In this document: piece after piece, positions 7,085-16,400 of the stretch
Numbering within the stretch: position 1 is the stretch's first letter
Layout: the number at the start of each line of letters is the position of its first letter
Assembly (NCBI GenBank): GCA_035910535.1
Contig: JAMHXF010000025.1
Coordinates: 1 to 64,000 of the forward strand
Direction of reading: 5' to 3'
DNA from: Archangium_A sp035910535
GTDB lineage: Bacteria > Myxococcota > Myxococcia > Myxococcales > Myxococcaceae
Length of the DNA stretch: 64,000 nt
The notes under the pieces: generated by a model
Databases searched by the model: none
Told to the model about the DNA's origin: nothing
What the model saw: only the letters and a program-made list of their open reading frames with translations
Translations under genes and position numbers: made by a program

Positions 7085-8178
7085 CGCGCCACCGCGAGGC
7101 GGAAGAGCGAACCACCACCTTCGCGCGGCTCGACCTCCACGTTGCCTCCGTGCGCAGAGGTCACCAGGCGCACCATGTAAAGCCCCAGCCCGATGCCACG
7201 GCGATGTTCGCCATGCGCGACCTCGACGGAGCTGAACTTGGTGAAGAGCCCCGGGCGCAGCGGCTCGGGCACGCCGGGCCCGCGATCAGCGACGGTGACC
7301 GAGATGAACTGCGTGGACACCTCCAGCCACACTTCGACGCGCTCGCGCGTGTACTTGAGCGCGTTGCTGACGAGGTTCTCGATGGCGCGCTGCAACAGGC
7401 TGGGGTCACCGACGATCATCGGGTCTTCAGCCGGCGCGGTGAACTCGAGCGCGATGCGGCGCTCGGTCGCGCCCGGCTTGAGCGTGGCGACGGCGTTGCG
7501 CACCAGCAGCGCGAGCGACACCTTCTCGCGCCTGGGCACCAGCTTGCCTTCTTCGAGCAGGCGCACCTGCAGCAGCTCCTCGAGCAACCCGGCGATGCGC
7601 ATGGTGGCCGAGAGCCCGAGCTCGACGTCTTCTCGGTCTTCGTCGGTCTGCAGCGACGGGCTGTCTTTGAGCAGCCGCAGTGAGGCCAGCACCGCCGTGA
7701 GCGGGTTGCGGAGATCATGCACCAGCATCTCGACGAGATCGTCTTTGAGCGCCGAGAGCTCCTTCAGCTCCTCGACCTGACCTTGAATGATGCGCTCCTG
7801 CCTCGCGAGGCGAACGAAAGTCGCGACGCGCAGCTGCAGCTCACGTCGGTCTACGGGCTTGGTGAGGAAGTCGTCGGCGCCGGCGGTGAGCCCGAGGTTG
7901 CGGTCGTCTTGTGAACGAAGCGCCGTGAGCAACAGCACCGGCAGGTAGCGCGGCGCGACGGCGGCTTTGATGGCAGCGCAGCCGTCGAGCCCGCTGGTTC
8001 CCGGCATCATCACGTCAAGCACCACGACGTCGACGCAGCGGCTGCGCACCAACGCCAGCGCCGAGGCGACGTTGTCGGCTTCGAGCACGTCGTGGGCACC
8101 GATGAGCGCGCGGGCCGTGAGCTCACGAGCAAGGGGGTCATCGTCGACGACGAGCACCGTCGCGCGAGCTGCTGTCAT
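7081..8178 (-). CDS. response regulator-histidine kinase hybrid (REC-HisKA-HATPase)
   Basis: This encodes 365 residues with no membrane segment. The receiver (about 5-122) has the acidic cluster VDDD, phosphoacceptor Asp55 in VVVLDVMMPG and the FLTKP lysine. A short coiled coil (about 128-148) leads to the HisKA box LVHDLRNPL with His154, and the HATPase has NLVSNALKY, DRGPGVPE and GIGLGLYMV. The order receiver-then-kinase is typical of soluble phosphorelay kinases that are themselves switched by another kinase. It is the first gene of a three-gene operon with cheR and the membrane kinase, so it may receive phosphate from the latter's receivers. The ATG at 8178 was chosen because the receiver begins directly after it. 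A TTG 15 codons upstream is possible. Confidence 0.88.
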   Translation of the reverse strand: MTAARATVLVVDDDPLARELTARALIGAHDVLEADNVASALALVRSRCVDVVVLDVMMPGTSGLDGCAAIKAAVAPRYLPVLLLTALRSQDDRNLGLTAGADDFLTKPVDRRELQLRVATFVRLARQERIIQGQVEELKELSALKDDLVEMLVHDLRNPLTAVLASLRLLKDSPSLQTDEDREDVELGLSATMRIAGLLEELLQVRLLEEGKLVPRREKVSLALLVRNAVATLKPGATERRIALEFTAPAEDPMIVGDPSLLQRAIENLVSNALKYTRERVEVWLEVSTQFISVTVADRGPGVPEPLRPGLFTKFSSVEVAHGEHRRGIGLGLYMVRLVTSAHGGNVEVEPREGGGSLFRLAVAR

Positions 8179-8446
8179 GGATGCACCGGAGGCGTGAGGG
8201 AACCCATCGCGGTGCGCAGTCAAAGCGAGGCCGCTGCGGCGCCGCGTTCATCGTCAGAACACGGCAAACCGACACACCTCAGGCAATAAGCCTGGTTTTC
8301 CATTCGCACGCCCCTATTCGTTTGTGATCGAACGAGTGAAGTAGAGCGCGATCGCCCAGTGATGCCAACGCTCCCGTTCGAGGGTCTGCTGCGACTCCGC
8401 GCCGACACTGAACAAAACGTCAGTCCCCTGAGGTAGAAGGCGCCGG
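8179..8446. promoter_or_regulatory. intergenic region between divergent operons
   Basis: These 268 nt separate the minus-strand signalling operon from the plus-strand topoisomerase-helicase gene, so promoters for both must lie here. No clear sigma-70 or sigma-54 consensus was found. A short imperfect dyad (TCGTT - 8 nt - AACGA, near 8320-8337) and a second locally AT-richer stretch (8285-8305) are the only landmarks. Confidence 0.4.
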
Positions 8447-11400
8447 GTGAGCATCGTCGTCGTCGCCGAGAAGCCTTCAGTCGCTCGAGATCTGGCGCGC
8501 GTGCTCGGCGCGCACACGCGGGGCAACGGGTTGATGAGTGGCAACGGCTACATCGTCACGTGGGCCATCGGGCACCTCGTGGGGCTCGAAGAACCCGAAG
8601 GCATCGACGCCCGGTGGAAGCGCTGGAGCTTCGAGACGCTGCCGATGTTCCCCGTGAAGTGGCCGCTGCGCGTGTTCGACCCGACGCGGGCGCAGTTCGA
8701 CATCGTTCGGCGCGCGCTGACGGCGGCTGACGTGACGGAGGTCATCTGCGCCACCGACGCCGGGCGCGAAGGCGAGCTCATTTTTCGCTTCGTGTACGAG
8801 GCGGCCGGCTGCCGAAGGCCCGTGCGCCGCTTGTGGATCTCCTCGCTCACCGACGGCGCGATTCGTGACGGCTTCGCGAAGCTGCGGCCGCAGCGCGACT
8901 TCGACGGGCTCGCGGCGGCGGCGTTGGGCAGGGCGCGCGCTGACTGGCTGGTGGGCATGAACCTCTCGCGCGCGTATGGGTTGTCGCTCGACGAGAAGCT
9001 GTCAGTGGGCCGGGTGCAGACGCCGACGTTGGCGTTGCTCGCCGACCGTGAGCTGGCCATTCGTGACTTCAAGCCCGACGACTACCTCGAGGTCGTCGCC
9101 ACGTTCTCGCCGCGCGCGGGCGCGAAGTACGACGGCACGTGGCACCGCGCGGGCACCGCTGAGCACCCGCGACGCCTGCCGGCCTCGGGTGAAGAAGCGC
9201 GGGCCGTCGTGCAGCGCGCGAAGACCGGTGAGGCGAAGATCGCCTCGGTCACCTCGAAGCAGAAGAAGCTGCCGCCGCCGCAGCTCTTCGATCTCACCGA
9301 GCTGCAGCGCCACACCAACCGGCTCTACGGCTTCTCGGCGCAGCGCACGCTCGAGCTCGCGCAGGCGCTCTATGAGCAGCACAAGCTCATCAGCTACCCG
9401 CGCACCGACAGCCGGCACCTGTCGGCCGACGTGGCGAAGACGCTCGGGCCCATCACCCAGGCGATCTCAGCGCCGTACGAGGCGCAGCTGGCGCCGGGCA
9501 CCGGTCAACGCGCGCTGGGCCGTCGCTTCGTCGACGACGCGCAGGTCACCGATCACCACGCCATCATCCCCACGGCGACGCCCCCTCGAGCCCTGAGCGG
9601 CGACGAACAACGCGTGTACGACTTGATCTGCCGGCGGCTGCTGCAGGCGTGGCACGACGACTTCACGTGGGCCGCGACCGAGGTGGTGACGGAGGTGACC
9701 ACGCCTGGTGTCGTCGACACGTTCAAGAGTCACGGCACCGCGGTCGAGCAGCTCGGGTGGAAGGTGCTCGACGTGGGGCAGGCCAGGCCGCCGACCGAAA
9801 AGAAGGCGCCGGGAGAAGACGCCGAGCCCGAGGCGATGCTGCCGTCGGGCCTCGAGCGCGGGCAGCCGCAGCAGGTGCTCGACGCGAAGGCCGTGCAGAA
9901 GCGCACGCGCCCGCCGCCGCGCCTGACGGACGCCACGTTGCTCACGGCCATGGAGACCGCCGGCAAGACGCTCGATGAACGCGAGCTGTCCGACGCGATG
10001 AAGGAGAACGGTCTCGGGACCCCGGCGACGCGGGCGAACATCATCGAGACGTTGCTGACGCGCGCGTACCTCGTGCGCGAAGGCAAGGCGCTCGCGGTGA
10101 CAGAGAAAGGGCTCGGGCTCATCGCGGTGGTCGACGCCGACGTGAAGAGCCCGGCGATGACTGGCGCGTGGGAAGCGCGGCTGCAGCGCATCGCGAAAGG
10201 GCAAGGTGAGCTGCCGGAGTTCATCGTCGGCATCGAGCGCTACGTGGAGTCCGTCATCGGACGCATACGGGGTGGCGGCGTGCCGCCTCGCCCCGGGGCC
10301 GCACCAGCGTTCACAGCGCCGCGTGGTCCCGTTCATGCCGCGCCACCGCCGCGCCTGAACGTACGCTCTGCACCGGCCGCGGCTGCGTCTTCGTCGAGCG
10401 TGCGCGGTGACGACTTCCTCGCGCGCTTCGGCCACGCCAGCTTTCGCCCGCATCAGAAAGAGGCCTGCGACGCGTCGATTGCCGGGCACGACGTGTTGCT
10501 CGTCATGCCCACGGGCGCAGGCAAGTCGCTGTGCTACCAGCTGCCGGGCCTCGCGCGCGGAGGCACCACGCTGGTGGTCAGCCCGCTCATCGCGCTCATG
10601 GAAGATCAGGTCACCCGGCTGCAGGCGCTCGGGCTGCGCGCCGAACGAATCCACTCCGGGCGCGCCCGCCTCGAGTCGCGGCGCGTGTGCACCGAATACC
10701 TCGCCGGTCAGCTCGACTACCTCTTCATCGCGCCGGAGCGCCTCGCGGTGCCCGGCTTCCCCGAGCTGCTCGCGCGGCGAACGCCGTCACTCATCGCCAT
10801 CGACGAGGCGCACTGCATTTCGCAGTGGGGTCACGACTTCCGCCCTGAATACCGGCTGCTCGGCGCGCGGCTGCCGTCGCTGCGGCCCGCCCCGGTGATG
10901 GCGCTGACGGCGACGGCCACGCCGCGCGTGCAGCAAGACATCGTCTCGCAGCTGCAGCTCGGGCCCGGCAACCGGCAGCTCATTCACGGGTTCCGTCGCG
11001 ACAACCTCGACATCGAGTGTCTCGAGGTGTTGCCCAAAGAGCGCCCGGCGCGCGCGGCGCAGTGGCTCTCGAAGCCGGGCCGATTGCCCGCCATCGTCTA
11101 CGCGGCCACGCGAAAGAGCGCCGAGCAGACCGCCGAGCTGCTGGCCACGCGCTTCAAGGCCGCGCCGTACCACGCCGGGTTGTCGACCGAAGAGCGCGAC
11201 CGCACCCAGACCGCGTTCCTGTCGGGGAAGCTCGACGTGGTGGTGGCCACCGTCGCCTTCGGCATGGGCGTCGACAAGGCCGAAGTGCGCACGGTGCTGC
11301 ACCTCGCCCTGCCCGGCAGCGTCGAGGGCTACTACCAGGAGATCGGCCGCGCCGGCCGCGACGGCAAGCCGTCCCGCGCGGTGTTGATGCACCACTTCGT

Positions 11401-12403
11401 CGACCGCAAGACGCACGAGTTCTTCTTCGAGCGCGACTACCCGGAGCCCGCAGTGCTGGCGAAGGTGCAGCGCGCGCTGGGTGACGCGCCGCAAGACGCA
11501 GAATCGGTGCGGCGCCGCGCGCGCATCAAGATCGACGAGTTCGAGAAGGCGCTCGAGAAGCTGTGGATTCACGGCGGCGTGCGCGGCGTCACCGAAGACG
11601 CGCTGACGCGAGGCCACGACGACTGGCAGGCGCCGTACGAAGCGCAGCGGCGGCTCCGCGTCGAGCAGCTCGCGTTGATGGCGAAGTTCGCCGAGGGCCA
11701 CCGCTGTCGAATGCTCTCGCTGGTGCAGCACTTCGGCGACCAGACCGACTCGGGCCAGGTGTGTGGGCGGTGCGATGTCTGCGCGCCGGCCGCGTGCATC
11801 GCGGCGGTCTTCGAGGCGCCCACGGCGAAGGAGCTGGTGCTCATGCGCGAGCTGATCGCGCGCCTGCAGTCGCAGCCGGGTCAGGCCAGCGGCCGACTCT
11901 GTCGCGAGCTGCTCGGCGAAGCGCCCGAGGCGCGCAACCACTTCGAGCGCCTCGTCGGCGGTCTGGTGCGCGCGGGCCAGCTCCGACAGGCCGACGACGT
12001 GTTCGAGAAAGACGGCAGGCGCATTCCCTTCACGCGGCTGTATGTGCTCGGGCAGCCCGACCCTTCGCGCGCGCGGCTGGTGCCCGAGAGCCTCCCGGCG
12101 CCGGAGCGCACCTTCACCCGGCCGCCACGCAAAGGCCGCCGCCGCGCCGAGAGCCGCCAGCCTGCAGTCGAGCTGCCGTCGTCGGGGAAGAACGCCGCGC
12201 TGGTGGAGCGGTTGCGCGCGTGGCGCCTGGAAGAAGCGCGGCGGCGACGGGTGCCTGCGTTCCGCGTGCTGACCAACCGGGCGCTGGTGGCGGTGGCTGA
12301 AGCCCGCCCGACCAGCGCGTCGGAGCTGCGGAACGTTCAAGGGCTGGGGCCCAAGCTGCTCAAAGACAGCGGCGCGCAGCTGCTCGCGCTCTGCAGCCGC
12401 TGA
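8447..12403 (+). CDS. DNA topoisomerase III - RecQ helicase fusion protein
   Basis: This encodes 1318 residues. The N-terminal half (about 1-610) is a type IA topoisomerase of the TopB kind. It has TOPRIM motifs VVAEKPSVARDLA and CATDAGREGELIFR, and the active-site tyrosine is Tyr317 in SYPRTDS. A Pro/Ala-rich linker (about 615-650) leads to a full RecQ helicase with Walker A PTGAGKS (about 689-695), the box IDEAHCISQWGHDFRPEY (about 784-801), TATATP, FGMGVDKA, and motif VI IGRAGRDG. It continues with a Cys cluster typical of the RecQ zinc site (about 1087-1113) and a C-terminal HRDC domain (about 1245-1318). Known: Top3 and RecQ-family helicases cooperate as separate proteins to dissolve double Holliday junctions and unlink DNA. 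Here they are one polypeptide in continuous frame with every catalytic motif intact. The GTG start follows GAGGTAGAAGG. Confidence 0.95.
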   Translation: MSIVVVAEKPSVARDLARVLGAHTRGNGLMSGNGYIVTWAIGHLVGLEEPEGIDARWKRWSFETLPMFPVKWPLRVFDPTRAQFDIVRRALTAADVTEVICATDAGREGELIFRFVYEAAGCRRPVRRLWISSLTDGAIRDGFAKLRPQRDFDGLAAAALGRARADWLVGMNLSRAYGLSLDEKLSVGRVQTPTLALLADRELAIRDFKPDDYLEVVATFSPRAGAKYDGTWHRAGTAEHPRRLPASGEEARAVVQRAKTGEAKIASVTSKQKKLPPPQLFDLTELQRHTNRLYGFSAQRTLELAQALYEQHKLISYPRTDSRHLSADVAKTLGPITQAISAPYEAQLAPGTGQRALGRRFVDDAQVTDHHAIIPTATPPRALSGDEQRVYDLICRRLLQAWHDDFTWAATEVVTEVTTPGVVDTFKSHGTAVEQLGWKVLDVGQARPPTEKKAPGEDAEPEAMLPSGLERGQPQQVLDAKAVQKRTRPPPRLTDATLLTAMETAGKTLDERELSDAMKENGLGTPATRANIIETLLTRAYLVREGKALAVTEKGLGLIAVVDADVKSPAMTGAWEARLQRIAKGQGELPEFIVGIERYVESVIGRIRGGGVPPRPGAAPAFTAPRGPVHAAPPPRLNVRSAPAAAASSSSVRGDDFLARFGHASFRPHQKEACDASIAGHDVLLVMPTGAGKSLCYQLPGLARGGTTLVVSPLIALMEDQVTRLQALGLRAERIHSGRARLESRRVCTEYLAGQLDYLFIAPERLAVPGFPELLARRTPSLIAIDEAHCISQWGHDFRPEYRLLGARLPSLRPAPVMALTATATPRVQQDIVSQLQLGPGNRQLIHGFRRDNLDIECLEVLPKERPARAAQWLSKPGRLPAIVYAATRKSAEQTAELLATRFKAAPYHAGLSTEERDRTQTAFLSGKLDVVVATVAFGMGVDKAEVRTVLHLALPGSVEGYYQEIGRAGRDGKPSRAVLMHHFVDRKTHEFFFERDYPEPAVLAKVQRALGDAPQDAESVRRRARIKIDEFEKALEKLWIHGGVRGVTEDALTRGHDDWQAPYEAQRRLRVEQLALMAKFAEGHRCRMLSLVQHFGDQTDSGQVCGRCDVCAPAACIAAVFEAPTAKELVLMRELIARLQSQPGQASGRLCRELLGEAPEARNHFERLVGGLVRAGQLRQADDVFEKDGRRIPFTRLYVLGQPDPSRARLVPESLPAPERTFTRPPRKGRRRAESRQPAVELPSSGKNAALVERLRAWRLEEARRRRVPAFRVLTNRALVAVAEARPTSASELRNVQGLGPKLLKDSGAQLLALCSR

Positions 12404-12432
12404 GCTCGGCGTGAGTCGCGCCCCACCCGGCC

Positions 12433-12472
12433 GAGGGTCCTGACCCTCCCCCGCGGAGCTCGTTTTCCGAGC
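12433..12472 (+). terminator. possible hairpin terminator after the topoisomerase-helicase gene
   Basis: Two adjacent hairpins lie 30 nt after the stop: GAGGGT-CCTG-ACCCTC (12433-12448) and GCTCG-TTTTC-CGAGC (12458-12472). There is no T-tract after them, so factor-independent termination is uncertain. Confidence 0.35.
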
Positions 12473-12500
12473 GGAATCACCGTCGGCACTCGCCTTGCTC

Positions 12501-13406
12501 ATGCGTCGTCGAATGACGAGGCTCATATGGGCGTTGATGTGCGCCGTTTCATCGGTCGGCGCGGCGCAGTCCACTTCGGACCTGCAGCCTTTTGAAATCG
12601 AACGCCTCTCGTTGAACGCCTCGGCCCGGGCCAGCCTGGTCGCGTCGACCGGCGACGGCCTCGAAGCTGGGCAGCTGCGCGTGGCGCTGCTCGGGCACTA
12701 CCAACACCAGCCGCTCGTGGTGCACCGCGACTCCGGAGAGCGCGTCGGCGCCATCGTCGGCTACCGCGTCACCAGCGAGCTGCTCGCCGCGTGGGCGCCG
12801 TTCTCGGCGCTCGAGGTCGGCATGCACCTGCCGGTCATCGTGGCGCAGGGCGGCGACGACTTCAGCGCGCTGGGCCTCGCGTCGACGGCCGGCGTCGGGC
12901 TGGGCACGCCGTCGCTCTACGGCCGCGCCCTCGTGCTGCGCCAGGCGCAAGGCGCGCCGCTCGACGTCTCGGCGCAGCTCGGGCTCACGTTGCCCATCGG
13001 CTCGCGCGCCGGCTTCGCGAACGACGGTCAGGTCGCCATCGTGCCGCGCCTCGGCGCCGGTCGCGCGTTCGGTTGGTTCCGCGTGGGCGCCGAGCTGAGC
13101 GCCGAGCTCCGTCAGGCCCGCACGCTGGGCGCGCAGACGCTCGGCCACACGCTGGGCGCGGCGGTGTCGCTGGCGACAGTCGGCGCTGCGCTGCGCGGCG
13201 AGCTCACGGGCCGCGCGCAGTTCTCGGTCGCCCCTTCGGCCGCGGCCGCAGGCGAGCTGCTCGCCGGTGTCCGCTACGGCATCGGTGACTTCGAGCTCTT
13301 CGCGCTGGGCGGGCCCGGCTTCGGCAACGCCATGGGCACGCCAGTCTTCCGCGCGCTCGCCGGCGTCGCGTGGGCGCCCCGCTTCAACACCACCTCCAGC
13401 CGCTGA
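12501..13406 (+). CDS. predicted outer-membrane beta-barrel protein
   Basis: This encodes 301 residues. A basic start (MRRRMTRL) and hydrophobic stretch ending near VGAAQ form a signal peptide. The remainder is a series of alternating-residue strands separated by short turns (GYRVTSELLAAW, ALEVGMHLPVIV, VSAQLGLTLPIG, GWFRVGAELSAEL, GELTGRAQFSVAP, FELFALGGPGFG). It ends in a terminal strand rich in aromatic and small residues (FRALAGVAWAPRF), as in barrels of the transporter-like or OmpA-N type. No pore substrate can be inferred. The next gene starts 35 nt downstream and encodes a secreted repeat protein, so both may be one surface-protein transcript. The ATG at 12513 is an alternative start. 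Confidence 0.7.
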   Translation: MRRRMTRLIWALMCAVSSVGAAQSTSDLQPFEIERLSLNASARASLVASTGDGLEAGQLRVALLGHYQHQPLVVHRDSGERVGAIVGYRVTSELLAAWAPFSALEVGMHLPVIVAQGGDDFSALGLASTAGVGLGTPSLYGRALVLRQAQGAPLDVSAQLGLTLPIGSRAGFANDGQVAIVPRLGAGRAFGWFRVGAELSAELRQARTLGAQTLGHTLGAAVSLATVGAALRGELTGRAQFSVAPSAAAAGELLAGVRYGIGDFELFALGGPGFGNAMGTPVFRALAGVAWAPRFNTTSSR

Positions 13407-13440
13407 CGCCATGACAACTCAAAGAACAGGAACTCCCACG

Positions 13441-16400
13441 ATGCGCTCGACCCTGCTGGCAGTGATGCTCGGAGCCCTGACGGCCAACGCGGCCGTCGAT
13501 GTCTGTTATTTCGGCGGCCCCAACCTCCCGAACTTCAAGTTGAACGGTCACGCCCGGCTCGACGGCGTCGACCTCATCGTCACCGACCCGGTGGGCAACC
13601 AGGGCTCGTCGCTGGCGTACAACGCGCCGCTGTCGACCTCCGGCAACATCAGCATTCAGATGAAGGTGAAGATCAGCGCCAACGGCAACGGCGGCGCTGA
13701 CGGCATCACCTTCGTCATGCACAACGACCCGGCTGGCCCGGCGGCGCTCGGCGCGCTGGGCGACGGCATCGGGTATGCCGGCATCACCAAATCAGTCATC
13801 GTCGAATTCGATACATATACAAACAGCTATTACGGCGACCCCAATGACAACCATGTCGCCGTGCAGAAAAATGGCGACCCCAACCACTCCGGCGCCAACC
13901 GCATCGCGCTCATCAGCAACCCGGGCGTGACGTTGAAGTCGGGTAACCCCGTGTGGCTGTGGGTTGAATACACGGGCGCCACCCGGAACCTGCGCGTGTT
14001 CCTCGCGAACTCGGCGACGCGGCCCACCTCGCCCATCGTCAACGAGACCGTCGACCTGCCGGCCATCGTTGGCCCGCAGATGTACCTGAGCTTCACCGGC
14101 TCCACGGGCGGCTCGTGGTCGAAGCACGAGGTGATGGAGCTGCTCGCGTCAGACAACGGCCCCGCCGGCGCGTCGTGCTGCAACTCCGCGAGCCAGTGCG
14201 CCGCGAGCCCGCTCGGCCCCATCTGCGATGCGGTCAAGCGCGTCTGCGGGCCCTGCACGCTCGGAGACACCACCGAGTGCTCCGCCACCAAGCAGGCCTG
14301 TCAGGTCTCGAGCGGCATCAACCAGTGCGTCATGCCGTGCACCGGCAACCTGGGCGCTGGCGGCGCGAACCCGTGCACCAACTCCGCCTTCCCCGTGTGT
14401 TCCGCGAGCGGCGCGAGCACCGGCTCGTGCGTCGCGTGCAACGCCGACTTCGGCCGCGCCGGTCAGGCGTGCCCGTCGGGCGCTCCGGCGTGTCTGGCGA
14501 ACGGGTACTGCGGCCGCTGCACGTCGAACTTCGACTGCGCGACCTCCGCGTCGCACGCGGGCAACTATTGCAACGTCTCGACGGGCCAGTGCACCACCTG
14601 CAGCAGCAACGCGCAGTGCGGCGGGTCGATGACGTGCACCGGTGGCCAGTGCGTGTGCAGCGCCGACGCGGACTGCGGCGCGAACGCGTTCTGCGCGGCG
14701 GGCTCCTGCCAGCCCAAACGCCCGGCGGGTCAGGCGCTGCCTGCGCTGCGCACCTGCCCTGCTTCGGCGGCGGCGGTCTGCACCACGGCCCGCTGCAACG
14801 ACAGCGCGAACACCTGCGCGGCCGGTGGTGGTGCGCCGTGTACGCAGGCCACACAGTGCAGCGCCAACCTCTGCGGTGGAGATTCACGCTGCGGCTGCGT
14901 CATCGACGGAGACTGCGAGTCGAACGAGCACTGCGCCTTCGGGAGCCGCACCTGCGTGGCCGACCTGGCGCCGGGCGCGACCATTCCCAGCGACGGGCTG
15001 CACACCGGCACCTGCGCCGATGGCGTGGCGGTCTGTGCGTCGGGCCTGTGCAACGGCGCGGCGAACACCTGCGCGCAGGGCAACACCGCGAGCTGCGCGT
15101 CGAACGCGGAGTGCTCGAGCAACAACTGCAAGAGCGGGCGCTGCGTGCCCTCGGGCTCGAACGGTTGCTGGGCCGACGCCGACTGCGGCGCGGCGAGCCA
15201 CTGCAACCGCGCGGCGTTGACGTGTGCGGCCGACCTGCCGGTTGGCGCGGCGATCCCCAACGACGGGCTCCACGGCGGCACGTGCACCGATGGCGCCGCG
15301 GTCTGCGCGACGGGGCTGTGCAACAGCGCGTCGAACACCTGCGCGCAGGCGAACGCGGCGGCGTGCAGCGCGAACAACGAATGCACCAACAACACGTGCA
15401 AGAGCGGCCACTGCGTGCCCTCGGGCTCGAACGGTTGCTGGGCCGACGCCGACTGCGGCGCGACGAGCTACTGCGAGCGCAGCGCCCTGACGTGCCGCGC
15501 CGATCTCGCCGTGGGCGCCGCCATTCCCAACGACGAGCTGCACACCGGCACCTGCAGCGACGCCGCGGCGGTCTGCGCGTCGGGCCTCTGCAACGACACC
15601 ACGAAGACCTGCGCCGCGAGCGACACGTCGAGCTGCAGCAGCAACTCGCAGTGCCAGAACAACACCTGCAAGAGCGGCCACTGCGTGCCCTCGGGTGCGG
15701 ACGGTTGCTGGGCCGACGCTGACTGCGGCGCGGCGAGCCACTGCGATCGCGCGGCGATGACCTGCGTCGCCGATCTCCCGGCAGGCAGCGCGCTGCCCAA
15801 CGACGGGTTGCACGACGGCACCTGCAGCAGCGCGGCGGCGGTCTGCGCCTCGGGCCTCTGCAACAGCACCACGAAGACCTGCGCCGCGAGCGACACGTCG
15901 AGCTGCAGCAGCAACTCGCAGTGCCAGAACAACACCTGCAAGAGCGGCCACTGCGTGCCTGCGGCGGCGAACAGCTGCTGGGCAGACGCTGACTGCAGCG
16001 GCGCGAACTACTGCGATCGCTGGACGTACACCTGCACCGCGAAGCTCTCGTCGGGCGCCGGCGTGCCGATGGACGGGCTCCACAACGGCACGTGCTCCGA
16101 CGCGTCGTCAGTCTGTGCATCGGGCCTCTGCAACAGCACCACCAACACCTGCGCCGCCGCCGACACCGCGAGCTGCACCTCGTCGGCGCAGTGCCAGAAC
16201 AACACCTGCAAGAGCGGCCACTGCGTGCCTGCGGGCGCCGACGGCTGCTGGGCCGACGCGGACTGCGCGGGCTCCGGCTACTGCAACCGCGCGGCGATGC
16301 AGTGCGTCGCTGACCTCTCGCCTGGCGCGGCGGTGCCCAACGATGGCCTGCACGACGGCACGTGCGCGAGCGCGCCGTCGGTGTGCAGCACCGGCCTGTG

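Noticed and set aside
8179..8446. A sigma-54 type promoter in the divergent region.
   Set aside because: No GG-N10-GC element with the expected flanks was found on either strand.
9467..12574. Long antisense frames over the topoisomerase-helicase gene (9467-10654, 10787-12574).
   Set aside because: The plus frame carries every catalytic motif, while the antisense products are low-complexity Arg/Ala/His-rich shadows.
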